NCBI GenBank assembly: GCA_964017235.1
Contig: OZ024927.1
Location: 29,469,160 to 29,533,159, forward strand
From: Sabellastarte sp. h YS-2021
Lineage: Eukaryota; Annelida; Polychaeta; Sabellida; Sabellidae
Reading direction: 5' to 3'
Length of the DNA stretch: 64,000 nucleotides
Within the stretch, counting starts at the first letter, position 1; every line of letters begins with the position of its first letter. The translations under genes and the position numbers were made by a program. Under the pieces are notes generated by a model. The model did no database searches. It was not told where the DNA came from and worked only from the letters and a program-made list of their open reading frames with translations. Shown one piece after another: positions 1 through 10,269 of the stretch.

Positions 1-410
1 TTCAAGCACCCTACGTTTACGCCATTAAGACCTTGCTCTTGTAACACACACACATTTGAATTATCTGCAGAAGTACAACTAGCTGAGTAGTCAGATACAT
101 CATGGTTTACGGTACCAGTAATATTTTGCATGTTATCAACATTTGAAACACAAACAATAGTATCATTAGTATCACTACAAAATTTACTCTGCTGGGCCCT
201 AGATTCACTACGATGAAAAACTCTAGATCTGACAGCCAGACGTTTATTTCTCTGAGCAATTTTTGACCTGGTTTTATCTCCAATTACAGGAATAGTACCT
301 TTATTTGTAAATCTAGAATGAAAGAAAATTTTAGTTAGAATACAATCGCCTTGGCTGTCAAAGCTACATGAGTCTGTGCCTACTGATCGTTTTTTCCTTT
401 CATTTGTTTT
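1..410 (-). CDS. Second ORF (pol-like N-terminus) of a retroelement, cut by window edge
   Basis: This minus-strand frame is open from position 410 to the window edge (about 136 codons) and lies in the -1 frame relative to the gag-like ORF that ends at 380. It has no AUG for roughly 80 codons after the overlap, so it is probably made by frameshifting at 389-395 rather than by its own start. The translation is basic at first (a KTRSKIAQRNKR stretch, then VFHRSESRAQQSKFC). It ends at the edge with GLNGVNVGCL, which resembles the start of an apurinic-type endonuclease domain in LINE ORF2 proteins (consensus like LNVGCLNVRSL). The catalytic part would lie left of position 1 and cannot be seen. The LINE assignment rests on that single motif. 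A DIRS- or LTR-type element is the alternative. Confidence 0.5.
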
Positions 411-1519
411 CTATTACAAGAGGACTCTAAATGATAACAAAATCTTTTGACCATCCTGTAACAATATGCACATGCATGTTTTTGCAAAACATGCCCATCC
501 ATATGCTCGCCCTCATGTATGTAGTTGCCATTATTATAAAATTTACAAGGGACAGCTGGCTTTGAAGTACCACCCTTCTTGTCGGTTTGTGATGGATGTA
601 TTGGCCGTTGTGTGTACCTAGCCCTTATCTGATGGACCCTACTGTTATCTTTCCATGTAAGTTTACCTCTTTCCATTTCAAGCAATAGAATCTTATGGGC
701 AGATTTGGCTGTGTACCAATTAGTTTCTTGAGCATCTTGATACAATTGCTGTAAGTACATCAACATGTTTTGTCTAATTTTTGAATTTTCCTCTTCCAAT
801 ATACAACCTATAAAAGCCTGGCTAAACTGCGTAACAGTGAGGTCATCATATGACGGACATGATCTATCAGTAGAGTAACAAAATTCATGTGACCAGTTAA
901 TATCAACTCTTACATGATTTTCTTGATGTCTCACTAAACCAGACTTTAACCGTTTACCTTGCAACTCAGTTCTATCATCCTGATCCAACTCCTGGAGCCT
1001 CTTGTCCACCTGACGTCTCAGTGGTCCATTGGTCCTCAAAAATTGGGTAGAAGGTAAGACCAGATCCTCCACGACATCCTCTGTGGTCTGCGTGACTGGC
1101 GCCCAGATATCAGTGTTCGAACCCTGCACCTGCTTCCTTGTCGTAGGGGGTGGAACATACCCTCGCCTGGGTGAGGAAGACGACTGGCCAACATCACCTG
1201 AATGTCCCTGCTGCTGTGACTTCTTCACCTTCTTAAGTTCCTCATCCAAGTGTTTCAAATGCTGCAAGATCGCATCCAGCTTATCAGGAGGGGTTTCATC
1301 AGGGCCATTAGCAAGGGATTGTGGCCTAGGGGGAGATTCAACAGCAGTCTGCCCCAATGGGATGGATGAGGTGGAGGAATTGGACGCTGTCTCAGCCATA
1401 TTGGTACTCAACGTCAATGCAAATACTTGGCACAATCTACCCACTGGTAACTCGTGGGACTGGTTACATTTAAAGCAAAAAGCAAAGTCTTTAGCTCTTC
1501 TATGAGGTAAATGTCTCAT
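380..1519 (-). CDS. Gag-like ORF1 protein of a retroelement
   Basis: The frame encodes 379 residues. The longest reading begins MRHLPHRRAKDF, but a second AUG at 1397-1399 (MAETASNSS, purine at -3, G at +4) is a strong alternative start, giving a 339-residue protein. Residues ~45-135 are Ser/Pro/Gln-rich with a short charged helix (LDEELKKVKKSQQQ). A globular part follows, with SYDDLTVTQFSQAFIGCILEEE and KILLLEMERGKLTW. The C-terminus is a Cys/His cluster (CKFYNNG..H..H..H.CAYCYR..C.H...SC) that looks like a nucleic-acid-binding knuckle seen in gag-like proteins of invertebrate retroelements. The reading is uninterrupted, so the copy may be young. It would package or chaperone element RNA. 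The class of element (LINE versus tyrosine-recombinase type) is not settled here. Confidence 0.7.
   Translation of the reverse strand: MRHLPHRRAKDFAFCFKCNQSHELPVGRLCQVFALTLSTNMAETASNSSTSSIPLGQTAVESPPRPQSLANGPDETPPDKLDAILQHLKHLDEELKKVKKSQQQGHSGDVGQSSSSPRRGYVPPPTTRKQVQGSNTDIWAPVTQTTEDVVEDLVLPSTQFLRTNGPLRRQVDKRLQELDQDDRTELQGKRLKSGLVRHQENHVRVDINWSHEFCYSTDRSCPSYDDLTVTQFSQAFIGCILEEENSKIRQNMLMYLQQLYQDAQETNWYTAKSAHKILLLEMERGKLTWKDNSRVHQIRARYTQRPIHPSQTDKKGGTSKPAVPCKFYNNGNYIHEGEHMDGHVLQKHACAYCYRMVKRFCYHLESSCNRKQMKGKNDQ
389..395 (-). promoter_or_regulatory. Candidate -1 ribosomal frameshift site A_AAA_AAC
   Basis: On the minus strand the gag-like frame reads GGA AAA AAC GAT CAG TAG. The heptamer A AAA AAC is in the correct X_XXY_YYZ phase, and a -1 slip gives AAA AAA CGA TCA GTA GGC, which is the open second frame. 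The zero-frame stop follows only three codons later. The -1 frame is closed just upstream (TAG at 411-413) and the overlap contains no AUG. A stimulatory stem-loop downstream was not modelled. Confidence 0.6.
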
Positions 1520-2160
1520 ACTATTGCCTAAAAACTAATAAAAAAAAAACCAGGTGACTATGCACCACAAACCAACTAGTAAGGTGAACACTGATCTCGA
1601 CTCGAAGCAATGCACTGACACAAATGGTTACTCACACAGCTAGTGCCCCAGCTAGCCTGCATTACTGATAGCAATGGTGCTCACACAACAGTCGCATTAG
1701 CCAACTGCTTCAGCATTGACACATGAGTGTCCCCTCACCACGAAAGCACCAACAGTTACATGTGTCAACTGTATCACCACTATTGACAAACCGCTTGTCA
1801 ATCTAGAAACACAATCTGACAACCACACTGGTCAGTTGTCCCCAAGTATCAGTGCAAAGCCATTAGAACAGCAACTGCAGCTGTTCGAACCCACACAGCA
1901 GTGTCTCGATCCACCCTGTTACCAGTTAGTCTCTCAGATACACGGGAGAGGTTCCCAGCATAATCATCGCCCATATATCAGAAAGGCACAACATTTTAAA
2001 AACTACACCAACTTTTATACACTAGCCCAGACAGTACCAAGGCCTGAAATCTAAATATAACTGAATTTTTGACATAAAATCACTCACTTTCAATCAACCT
2101 TCACATTCACCTAATTTGCATAAAATCACTCATGAGTGCACCAAGGGTGGGCAGGTCACC
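1520..2160 (-). other. Probable 5' leader region of the retroelement
   Basis: The sequence upstream of the gag-like ORF is richer in C and less AT-rich than what follows after ~2160, as expected for the 5' untranslated part of the same minus-strand element. A 112-codon plus-strand frame at 1716-2054 has a low-complexity Thr/Pro/Gln composition and is taken as chance. No terminal repeat or target duplication could be placed, so the right boundary is approximate. Confidence 0.3.
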
Positions 2161-2595
2161 CATATTAACAACTCAGATGTCCATATACTAGGACCAAACA
2201 CAACTAAAATACAGTAAAACTTCAACAATTAGCCAAGTACCAAATTCACAGACAATTGCTACATAAGTTAATTCACAGAGGTATGATCCCAATAACATCA
2301 AACTGAAATCAGTTGAAACAACTGAACCATAATTAATACTGCAGTTCAACCTACTGTTGTGAATAGGTAATAGTTTTTGAATGACCAAAACGTTTGTCAT
2401 TCAAGGAAAGTACATGTAGTTTTATTTAACAGTCTGTTTAAAAATAAAGAACCACTTAAATAGCATACTTGTGAATTTTATATTTTTTCACAAAATAAAC
2501 CTAGCCTTTATTCCATAGCCTGATTTTACCTTAAACTGATCCTTTTCTTTGGCCTCTGGATGAAAAAACAGAACTAGAAAGCAATTATACAGCAC
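2161..2595. other. AT-rich unique sequence, no gene seen
   Basis: There is no coding frame of convincing composition and no clear repeat. The 70-codon minus-strand frame at 2188-2400 has random-like composition. Confidence 0.5.
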
Positions 2596-3560
2596 AGACC
2601 TCCACCAGTGAGTTTGGTGAGCTTCTGAAAATGTGGGAGTTATTTTTTTGGTATCCAGAATATGATCCTGGGCCCGTATTCATAAAGGGTCTTAGACTTA
2701 CCAGGTCTTAGGCTTAAATCCAGTCTTTAAGTTAAGACTTTTGTCTCAGCTAAGTTTTGTCTTAAAACCGTATTCACAAAGGGTGACTTAGCTAAGTCCA
2801 AGATTATCAAATAACCACAGTGGTTTTCTGTGTCATGTGACCTTTCTTTTCTATTCAAACTATACTATTGGTGACATATATCCTTCATTTAATGCATTTT
2901 ATCTAAGGAAAAGTGCTGTTTTGAAATGGAAAACCTTATTACCACATATAAACTTCCAAAGACTGCTTTAGTGAGGTGTTCTGTATAATTATTCTTTATT
3001 TACCGCCATTTCAAATTTTGAAGTGGAGAAAAGTTTATGGCGGCCTTATTTAAGTCCTCTTTACAAAATTTAAGCCCACTACTAACCAGTCTTAAAGTTG
3101 AGCCCTTGGCTAAGCCTAAGGCCAGTCTTAAATTCTTTGTGAATACCACTAAGCCAAAGACAAAAGTCTTAGCAGGTTTTGGGCAGAAACTCGAGACAAA
3201 AGTCTCAACTTTAAGCCTAAGCCCTGGCTAAAACCTTTTGTGAATACAGGCCCAGGTTTTTCCCAAAATTTTTTTTCACCTCTTTGGCCATGACATACCC
3301 ACATTTAAATGTTCATGAAGATCCAGTGTGTACTGTTGTGAAATGAGAAAGCTAAACCATTGACAATACATGGAAAATGGTACCTTCAAAAATTTGGGAT
3401 TATTTTGTATCCAGAATATATTCCAGATCATTCCTGGAATTTAAAAATGTCTTTGTTTGATCAGACCCTACCAACATGAAAAAATTCAGGAAGATCCATT
3501 CATAACTCCTGGGGTTATCATGAGCACAAACACACAGACAAAGATTTGCCTCGACATTGT
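2596..3560 (+). repeat. Old dispersed repeat (family R1), split by a MITE
   Basis: The left part (agcacagacctccaccag..) and the part after 3256 (..atccagatcattcctggaa.., ..tccattcataactcctgg.., ..cacaaacacacagacaaag) follow the same order of landmarks as the better preserved copy at 25533-25837: a gagcac..cagacctcc start, an 'atccggatca' centre, a 'tccataactttttgagtt' block, an 'acaaacagacaaa' block and a 'cttggcggaggtaat' end. The MITE at 2667-3256 sits inside it, so this copy is older. It is diverged and the end is not sharp. Confidence 0.45.
2667..3256 (+). mobile_element. MITE family M1, copy 1
   Basis: A ~590 bp element with imperfect terminal inverted repeats: the left end CCTGGGCCCGTATTCATAAA matches the reverse complement of the right end (CCTGGGCCTGTATTCACAAA). 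The inside has many short inverted motifs built on 'aagtcttagactta' and 'ttaagcctaagcc'. The same sequence occurs inverted at 32996-33569, which proves dispersal. The 64-codon frame inside is a by-product. No transposase is present, so it is non-autonomous. Superfamily and target duplication are not resolved. Confidence 0.8.
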
Positions 3561-5625
3561 CATCCTTCAGGCATGAGCTTAAGGGCTCTCCTCATTCATA
3601 AAGCCTATCCTCCATAGCATCCTCTCCTCTGGTTGCACAAATACTATCTGGTGCTGACTTAGCCACCCATGGACTCATACAATTAATTTTTATTGCTCCT
3701 TAGAATTTGATATACACCAAAATGAAGTGCATTAAAAGTTTGTAAATAATAAGTTGGGTGAGCTTCTGAAACAATCTTCAAACATAACCTCCTGGTATAA
3801 TCAAATATAATGTTTTAGTTGCAGCTTAGAATCTGCAAATATAGGCATGAAGTGCCATTAATTTGATATATTAGATAAATTAGATGGAGTATCAGAATTT
3901 TCTCTACATTCAATTTATGCAGAATGAAACCCACTTACCAGGCCAAAGCATCTTAATATACATAGCATAAATCCAAACACAAGTCATGAAAAGTTAGCAC
4001 TGAAAATTGAATTGTTAGAATCTATGTTAATTCTATCAGTATTTGTAATTCTTTATAGAAAAAAATAGTCCAATAATTTTACGTTCAGTAATTTGTTTGT
4101 AACTATAGCCCAAATGATTAATATTCAAAATTAATTTTCCTAAGTAAACTTTGAAATATGATCAATGTTTATGCCAAACTAATTACTCTATTTGCCTATA
4201 AAAGCCACATTTTCAAACTATTGTTGATGTCTACTTTACCTGCAATAGAAATTCAAGAGAAGACAAAATGGGTATCCAATTTCAAACATGAATATTCAAG
4301 TTTTTGATTTACATTCACAAGCTACTAATTACCCTGCATAAACAAGCAATATAGAGTTTCCTCCCTTTGTTCTGTTCTCCAATAATGCTCAGGGACAGGA
4401 TATACTCTCTTGAGTAAGTGTAAAATTTTAGTGGAATTTCTTAAGGTAAGATCACCTTAAAATATATCTCCTTGTCGTTTCAATGCAATATTTTATCCTT
4501 GAGATTCACACAAGAAGCTAAGCTAAACATTTAAAAACCACGTTTAGATGAGGTTAATAAATTGCTTTAATTTTTCAACAGCACAAAAATGGTGTTTTAC
4601 CAGTGAAAGAAATGACTTTACTGAATATCCCATTCAGGTTTTCCTTTGGGAGTTTTCTTAATTTAGTCCTGCTGGGAGAAAGGATTTGTCTTGATTACTG
4701 TTACTTTTTGATGTTGTAGTATTTCTAGGGGTGTGAAGATATCAAATGCATTGTTATTCTTTGTACCTGGTCCTTTATCAGCATTGGATTTCAGGTTGAT
4801 AAATGTCCCTTGGAAATCCAGGGATAAATTTAAACTTTGAAACACTGAGAGTTACATAATATATTTATTATATAATATATAACACTTGTAACACTAACAT
4901 CTGTAACACTAAATTCTTTGTTTCTGTATGTTGTTATAATGATTTAGTCTCATTTCCTATACATGTATACAAGCTTGCTGAAGGTAATTATTGACAAGAA
5001 ATATTTATGCACAAATATCCAGGTAATTCATTGTAAGATGAAACAAAATATAAGCGGGAAGAAACCTGAATAAGACATCTCAATTTGTGATTGTATTTTT
5101 TATCTTAAATTAAAATGTACTTGTGCTTTATGTCATTGTCAATGCACTGAAATCCCATCACACCCATTAGTAGTTTTACATGTTTGAAGAAATCAGTGCA
5201 CACATGTTGTTAATATAATCTTATAATTTAACAAGGCTGAAAAATCTGTCGGTCTACAGGTGCAGCTGCAAATCCATCAGTAGGGCACTGTAGTTGTACC
5301 CAATTGATGAAAGTTCAGAGACCAAAAAAAAAATAACAAAATTGATTTCTAGCAGTGTACTGTGCAAACCCACCCCATATCTTGAGACATAAAAAAACCC
5401 TTTAACCTGGGTATGTCGACATTCTTCACTAAACCACCAGAAATGAGAATGCAAGTATCAAACTTTTCCTACTTGAGGGCAGTATTGAGATTTATTCCTG
5501 TAATTTTTGATAAGGTGAAGGGTAAGTAAATCTAACTGAAACTATGTTCCATTTTGGTTTCTGTATTCCATGATTTTTATTTTAAGGCCATTGTAATGCA
5601 TACTGGTCCTGGTCATTTTACAACT
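3561..5625. other. AT-rich unique sequence, no gene seen
   Basis: About 2 kb with A/T runs and only short random-looking frames (4663-4845, 5254-5454). No splice-bounded exon, RNA gene or clear repeat was found. Confidence 0.5.
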
Positions 5626-5726
5626 CTGGCCATTTCAAAATGGCCATTGGCCATTTTAAAATGGCCACATATCTCCCCGTTTCAAAACCCTTTATGGTTT
5701 TGAAATGGCCTGGCCATATTGAAACC
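5626..5726. repeat. Cluster of GGCCATTTTAAAATGGCC palindromes
   Basis: Two adjacent near-perfect 18 bp palindromes (ggccatttcaaaatggcc and ggccattttaaaatggcc) are followed by an inverted pair, gtttcaaaaccc and atggttttgaaatggcc, and a further ggccat. The whole cluster can fold into several stems. No flanking terminal repeats or duplication were identified. Confidence 0.65.
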
Positions 5727-7232
5727 TATTTGAACAGAGTGAAAAAGATATTTTCTGTGATGTTGGCTTGATTGTAAAAAGCTCAAAATTTATACAAAAC
5801 AATCTAAATGAAAGGAATGGCTTCCTCCTGAGCCTGTGTCTTCTTAAAAGTAGTTATTCCTTTGATGGTGATTTATTAGTCCCTCTTTAAGTTATTACTT
5901 GATTGGATTTCCCTTATTGTTAGGGAATCAGACAAAAGATCTTCTATTAAAAACAAAGAGCATACTGGGTAGGATTAATATCGTTTTTCAATTGCAGAAC
6001 TTTTTAAAGCTGGACATCAAAATTGTAGTATAAAGATTATAAAAAGTATACTATTAATTATTATATATAAGTGCAGATAAAAATTCATAACAATTAGGAT
6101 TATATACTTTTAAATCAGTATTGAAAACAGAGGCTAGTTAAAACCAGTGAAATGGTTCTGAAATGGCTAACAATCTTATTTAGCTGTTTTGAGACATTTT
6201 TTTCAAAATGGTAAGTAATGCATACTTCATGCTTTCCTTAGTGACCAGAGATCATTCAGTCTGGCCAAAATAGGTTCTGCGGTAAAAAAATTGAATATTT
6301 ATTTAATCAATTTTTCTTTATTGGATATTACAAATTGCTGAAATTAAAATTCCCCTAATGAACCAGGGAATTTGTGAATTCCCCAAAATTTCAAGGGAAT
6401 TCATAAAAATCCCTAAAACTTTAGTGGACTTTTTCACAAATTTATTGAATGTATTTTAGGACATTTGTGAAATGATATTTTATATTTAATCAAAAACAGA
6501 TCTACAGTGGTTTTCCAGTGTGTTATTTAGCCACCCAGAAGATTTCTGCCATTCAAATTTCTAATTCAGATTACATACACACTGAGACAAGACAGATGCA
6601 ATGTTTCTTTGTCTTGTTATAAGCGAGTTGGCTGGGATCTAATGGACACTTTGAAGCAAACCAAGGTTATTGTGCATAAAGTCCCACATCTTCTTTTCTC
6701 TCCGAAAAGTCCCTCTGGGTAATATCATATCTCCACACCAATCTATTAAATATCACTTTTAGGCTGACAACATGCAGGTTTATATCCATATCTAGTGAAT
6801 ACTACACCCTATTCGCCTACTTTTATGAGAGTTTCACAATTCTAGAATGATGTACTGTATTGAAAGACTGTCAATAAACTCGTATTTAATGCAGATAAAC
6901 CATGGTTTAATATTTTGGGTTCAAAACCCCTTGGTTTGCATACTCGTGTAGAAAGGAAACTCTCACTAGATTCGTCTGTCAGTATGCAAGTATCATCTGT
7001 GATTGACCACTGCCCAGATTTTCATATCCACTGATTAAATTCCAGACATATTGTTGTGACTATGCCAGCCAACATCCTGATAAGTAAGATATGTTACACC
7101 TGAGGCTACTCAAGGAAGGCATCATTGAAGAAGAACTGCATTTAGAAGCCTTAGATGTTGCCGAAGTCCATTGTTCTTGTTTTTGGTAGGACTAAAATAT
7201 CAGAATACCATAAATTGGCATTTATCTATGAT
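5727..7232. other. AT-rich sequence with a small inverted-repeat cluster at 6348-6415
   Basis: There is no gene. At 6348-6415 the motif gggaatttgtgaattccc and two variants (aagggaattcat, aattcccct) form a weak palindrome cluster like the stronger ones elsewhere in the window. The rest is unique AT-rich DNA. Confidence 0.4.
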
Positions 7233-7511
7233 AACAATCAACTCATTCAGCTCCAACAAGGTGATTTATGTTTTTGCTGACATGTGTTTGTTTGCAAAGT
7301 CTCTCAAAAAGTTGTGGACAGATTTTTGACGAAAGTTTCAGGAAATGTTGACAATGGCACTCAGAACAGACGGGCAAATTTTGGTGTTGATCTGTATCAC
7401 CATCTCAAGCTTCACAGAATTTTCTAAAAAAATTATTATCATTACACTCATAAGCAATATTGGAGGTGTTGGGCCTTTGCGGAGGTGTGCACTCTCCGAG
7501 TGCTCTTGTTT
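7233..7511 (-). repeat. Dispersed repeat R1, inverted copy
   Basis: Read on the minus strand this begins acaagagcactcggagagtg, passes 'cagatcaacaccaaaatttg' and 'tgtccacaactttttgag', and ends with 'cacatgtcagcaaaaacata' and a diverged 'caccttgttggagct'. This matches the landmark order of the copy at 25533-25837. It carries no coding capacity; the frame at 7345-7680 is a by-product. Confidence 0.65.
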
Positions 7512-8486
7512 TAACTATATTGTACTGAACATATATAGCTGGAAATTTAAAAATTTAATTAATAAATGTATTGTTAAAACAACAAAATTGCCATGGTCTG
7601 GTGGCATTTGTGCCCATGATACTGGCTTTTCTGATGAAACTACAACAGCTACAGAGATGCTGGTCATTTTTATAAGCTAGCTAAATAGCTGGATTTAATA
7701 AATTGTTTGCGACATCCAGATCTGTCCATATGTTTGATACTACCACTCACCTTTCTTATGAATGTGAGTTTCAACACATTTTGGCCATTTTCTTCATCCT
7801 GAAAGAGAGGCCCTTGGTGGCCCTGTGGTTTGCAAATCTGGCATCTGATAACAGGCTGTCACCTCTGTGTAGGTTTGACACCCACAAGTAGCAATACTGA
7901 AGACCAGTTCTAATATTACCCTGGCTGCTGAATGGGAAGTAAAACCCTAACTTAGACTTTGATCCTCCTGGAAGAGGGACATTTTAGTGATTTTGTATGA
8001 ATAGTGCCCAAGTAGTTCTTGATCCTGTCTAAGTTACATCTCTGGTTCTTGCTTCTTATTTTATAATGAGTTTCTGAACTAAATGTATCAGCTCCTTTTC
8101 AACCCTCAAGGTTACTTAAGAGTTCTAATTAAGACTCAATATGGAAAGTTTTCAGTTTTAACAGCCATCTTGGATTTTCAGGACTTCAAAAAAAAAACAA
8201 TAGCTCAGAAATGAAAAAGAGCTATAGCCATTTTGAACTTATTTTAGTCCATACACAATTCTTATTCTGGAAGTGTCTAATATGCTTGGTTCCATTTTAA
8301 CATTACTTGACCTGTTTAAACTGTTTAACTCTGAAAAGAAACCAAAAATATGGTACAAAAATATGGTAGAAACTATACTATAGAAAATCACTGTAATAGA
8401 ATGGAAATCAAATTCTAACCAGTACTATTGCTCTGTATTTATTTTAAATTGGCCGATGAAAATATCTTTAAAATTTCATCTATCTG
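7512..8486. other. AT-rich unique sequence, no gene seen
   Basis: Only short random-like frames are present (for example 7703-7891). No repeat was recognised. Confidence 0.5.
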
Positions 8487-8744
8487 GGCGTTCACACTAT
8501 GAAATGAACCCGGGTTGACACAGATTGAACCAGATTGGAGACTAGTCTGAACGCTCACAATCCGGGTTGACATGGGTAAATCTCAACCCCACTCAAGAGG
8601 TGGATTGAAGCAGATTGAAGCAGATTGGTTCAACCCTCTTTGTAGTGTGAACCCTCTCAATCCAGGTTGACAAGGGTTGAATGTGTTGGTACTGTAACCA
8701 ATTGACTTACTGCCTTGAAGTAATTGCTTAATTTGATATGTATA
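8487..8744 (+). repeat. Left arm of an outer GTTCACACTA repeat
   Basis: It begins gggcgttcacacta and contains direct variants of 'aatccgggttgacatggg' and 'gattgaagcagattg', plus an internal tagtgtgaac. The same vocabulary occurs in reverse orientation at 14890-15006, beyond the Ginger-like element. The simplest reading is one ~740 bp MITE-like element split by that insertion. Alternatively 8487-8653, which is itself bounded by GTTCACACTA and TAGTGTGAAC, is a complete short MITE. Confidence 0.55.
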
Positions 8745-8766
8745 TGTTACAGTAAAGTTGTGTAAC

Positions 8767-8907
8767 CAGTAATTTCGCGAAATTACTGAATATTTTAGGA
8801 ATTTCGCGAAATTCCTGATTTGGTCAGTAATTTCGCGAAATAACTAAAATTTTCAGTAATTTCGCGAAATTACTGAAATATTCGAGCAGGAATTTCATGA
8901 AATTCCT
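8767..8907. repeat. Array of five AATTTCGCGAAATT palindromes
   Basis: Palindromes centred on TTTCGCGAAA lie at 8767-8788, 8797-8816, 8825-8845, 8854-8875 and (diverged, CATG centre) 8888-8907. The first is part of the terminal inverted repeat, and two more occur next to the right terminus (near 14459-14505). Subterminal palindromes of this kind could be transposase-binding sites. That role is inference. Confidence 0.8.
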
Positions 8908-9052
8908 AAATGTTATATGCAGATTAAAAGAAGACATTTTAGATTTTTATTTCACCAAATTTTTGTTTATTCATTTTGTTTGCATAACAAATAACATCAA
9001 TAGTATGAAAATACAATAGTATCAAAGAACTTTATGCACAATATCTTACGAA

Positions 9053-9330
9053 ATTTATTAAACACTCTCCACCTACAATAGTACAATACTCTGGTATACA
9101 GTTCATATATTCAATAATATTTTATATTTATTAAACACTCTCCACCTACAACAGTCTGGCATAAAAGCTCATTTAATCAATGATTTTATACTTGCAAGTT
9201 CACTGAAATTAATGAAGCACCCTCCACCTTCATAGTCTGGCATACAAGATCATTTATTCAAAAACTTGATAGTCACAATTTCACCAAAATTAATTGAACA
9301 CACTCCACCAAGAACAGCCAGAAATACAAG
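9053..9330. repeat. Degenerate tandem repeat, ~73-82 bp, four units
   Basis: The block attaaacactctccacctac recurs with CTCCACC at 9067, 9140, 9222 and 9303, each followed by a diverged 'agtctggcatacaag' and a T/A-rich stretch. It lies in the Ginger-like element just downstream of the Cys-rich remnant, so it is probably part of that element's 3' untranslated region. Confidence 0.6.
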
Positions 9331-9331
9331 T

Positions 9332-9439
9332 TTATTTATTTTTACACTTTAAACTGCCATGACATCTGCTGTTACACAACACTTTTTCCTTGTTGCTTGT
9401 ACATTGCATTGAAGCACAAGTACACTTCTTGAACCCTCG
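9332..9439 (-). pseudogene. Cys-rich C-terminal tail of a KRBA2/Ginger-like integrase, broken
   Basis: The minus-strand frame of 35 codons ends at a TAA at 9332-9334. Its pattern is C-x-C-x5-C-x8-C-x3-C-H-x4-C, ending CKNK. This matches the terminal CXC-like cluster of KRAB-A-domain-2-like/Ginger integrases (typically CxC..C..KRC.C......C...CH....CxNK); one middle Cys pair is missing here (NKEKVLCN where KRCxC is usual). A TGA at 9440-9442 cuts the frame from anything upstream, and the Harbinger insertion begins only ~30 bp further on. The integrase core is absent from the window. It is a relic, not a functional gene. Confidence 0.6.
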
Positions 9440-9484
9440 TCATATAACCCTGGTCTTATAACACCATATGTGGGTGTTCCACCA

Positions 9485-10030
9485 CACGACTAAGGCTCCC
9501 GATTAAGGGTTTTGGGGGGTCGGTTTGAAATATTTGCTTAGTCCCAGGCTTCCTGTAAGGATCGGTTGTGGTCGGTTGAGGCCGTGTGAAAAATCAAACA
9601 TGTTTGATATTTCACACGACTACAACCGATTCCTATTTCCCGCCGTCAACAAAATGTCCAGTCCCAGGCGTCCTGAGGCCTCCTCAGACCCAAATTTACA
9701 CAGTCGTGTGTTGTCCCAGGCGTCCTGCGACCCTTAGTCCCAGACCTCCCTAGCTTAGTCCCAGGCGGCCGGTTGTTAATCCCAGACTCAAATATGATGC
9801 GTATGAATTTCATGCGTCTGAAAGTGAGTCGATTTCATTAGTCCCCGGAAGCCTCAGACCGTCTGCGGTGTCCTGCGACCCAAAAATCAAGGTCTGGGAC
9901 TAAGAACCGACTAAGGGTAACCGACCCTAACCGATCCAAACCGGCCTCCCCAGGACGCCTGGGACCACGCATTTTCAGTCTGCGGCGTCCTGAGGACGCC
10001 CCAGGCGGCCTGGGACTAACAACCGATTAA
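9485..10030. repeat. GC-rich left subterminal repeat region of the Harbinger element
   Basis: The block contains repeated short words: 'ttagtcccaggc', 'ggcgtcctgagg', 'aaccgacta' and 'cggcctgggact', in both orientations. It is much more GC-rich than the host DNA. The same words occur in 13985-14350. At 9561-9630 a ~70 bp inverted repeat has arms atcggttgt and acaaccgat around a near-perfect core (gtgtgaaa..tttcacac). Confidence 0.7.
9561..9630. repeat. Long hairpin-forming inverted repeat
   Basis: The core runs from gtgtgaaaaatcaaac through ATG to gtttgatatttcacac, with outer arms atcggttgt and acaaccgat. It could form a cruciform. It lies ~460 bp upstream of the TATA box of the plus-strand gene, within the subterminal repeats. 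Confidence 0.65.
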
Positions 10031-10088
10031 GAACCGACTGTTTTCCGCGCGTTGGAAATTAAAACGAGGCAATGAGCAGGTCTGGGAC

Positions 10089-10096
10089 TATATAAG
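10089..10096 (+). promoter_or_regulatory. TATA box of the Harbinger plus-strand gene
   Basis: TATATAAG sits at the right edge of the GC-rich subterminal block and ~174 bp upstream of the start codon at 10270. An expected transcription start ~30 bp downstream (around 10120) leaves a ~150 b leader. No upstream AUG in good context was noticed. Confidence 0.5.
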
Positions 10097-10269
10097 CGAC
10101 CGCGCACACTTTGTCATTGTTACTGACTGTTTGGCTACTGAGAGACGTGTGTCACTGATTTGTAGGGGTTTTCAATTTTTATTTTACATTTTATATACTT
10201 GAGCTTAAGGCAAATTTCACAGTTAGGAGACACATTTTACTATTTTTTTATTATTTTGTCGACTGGATC

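Noticed and set aside
1029-1505. 158-codon plus-strand frame
   Set aside because: It is the antisense of the gag-like ORF and has a Ser/Cys-rich composition typical of a shadow frame.
1716-2054. 112-codon plus-strand frame
   Set aside because: Low-complexity Thr/Gln/Pro composition, opposite to the retroelement and in its probable leader.
3037-3231. 64-codon frame with Lys/Leu/Ser repeats
   Set aside because: It lies inside the MITE and reflects its 'aagcctaaggcc' inverted motifs.
9525-9737. 70-codon frame in the Harbinger left end
   Set aside because: It runs through the subterminal repeats; Pro/Ser/Arg residues come from the repeated tcccaggcgtcctg words.
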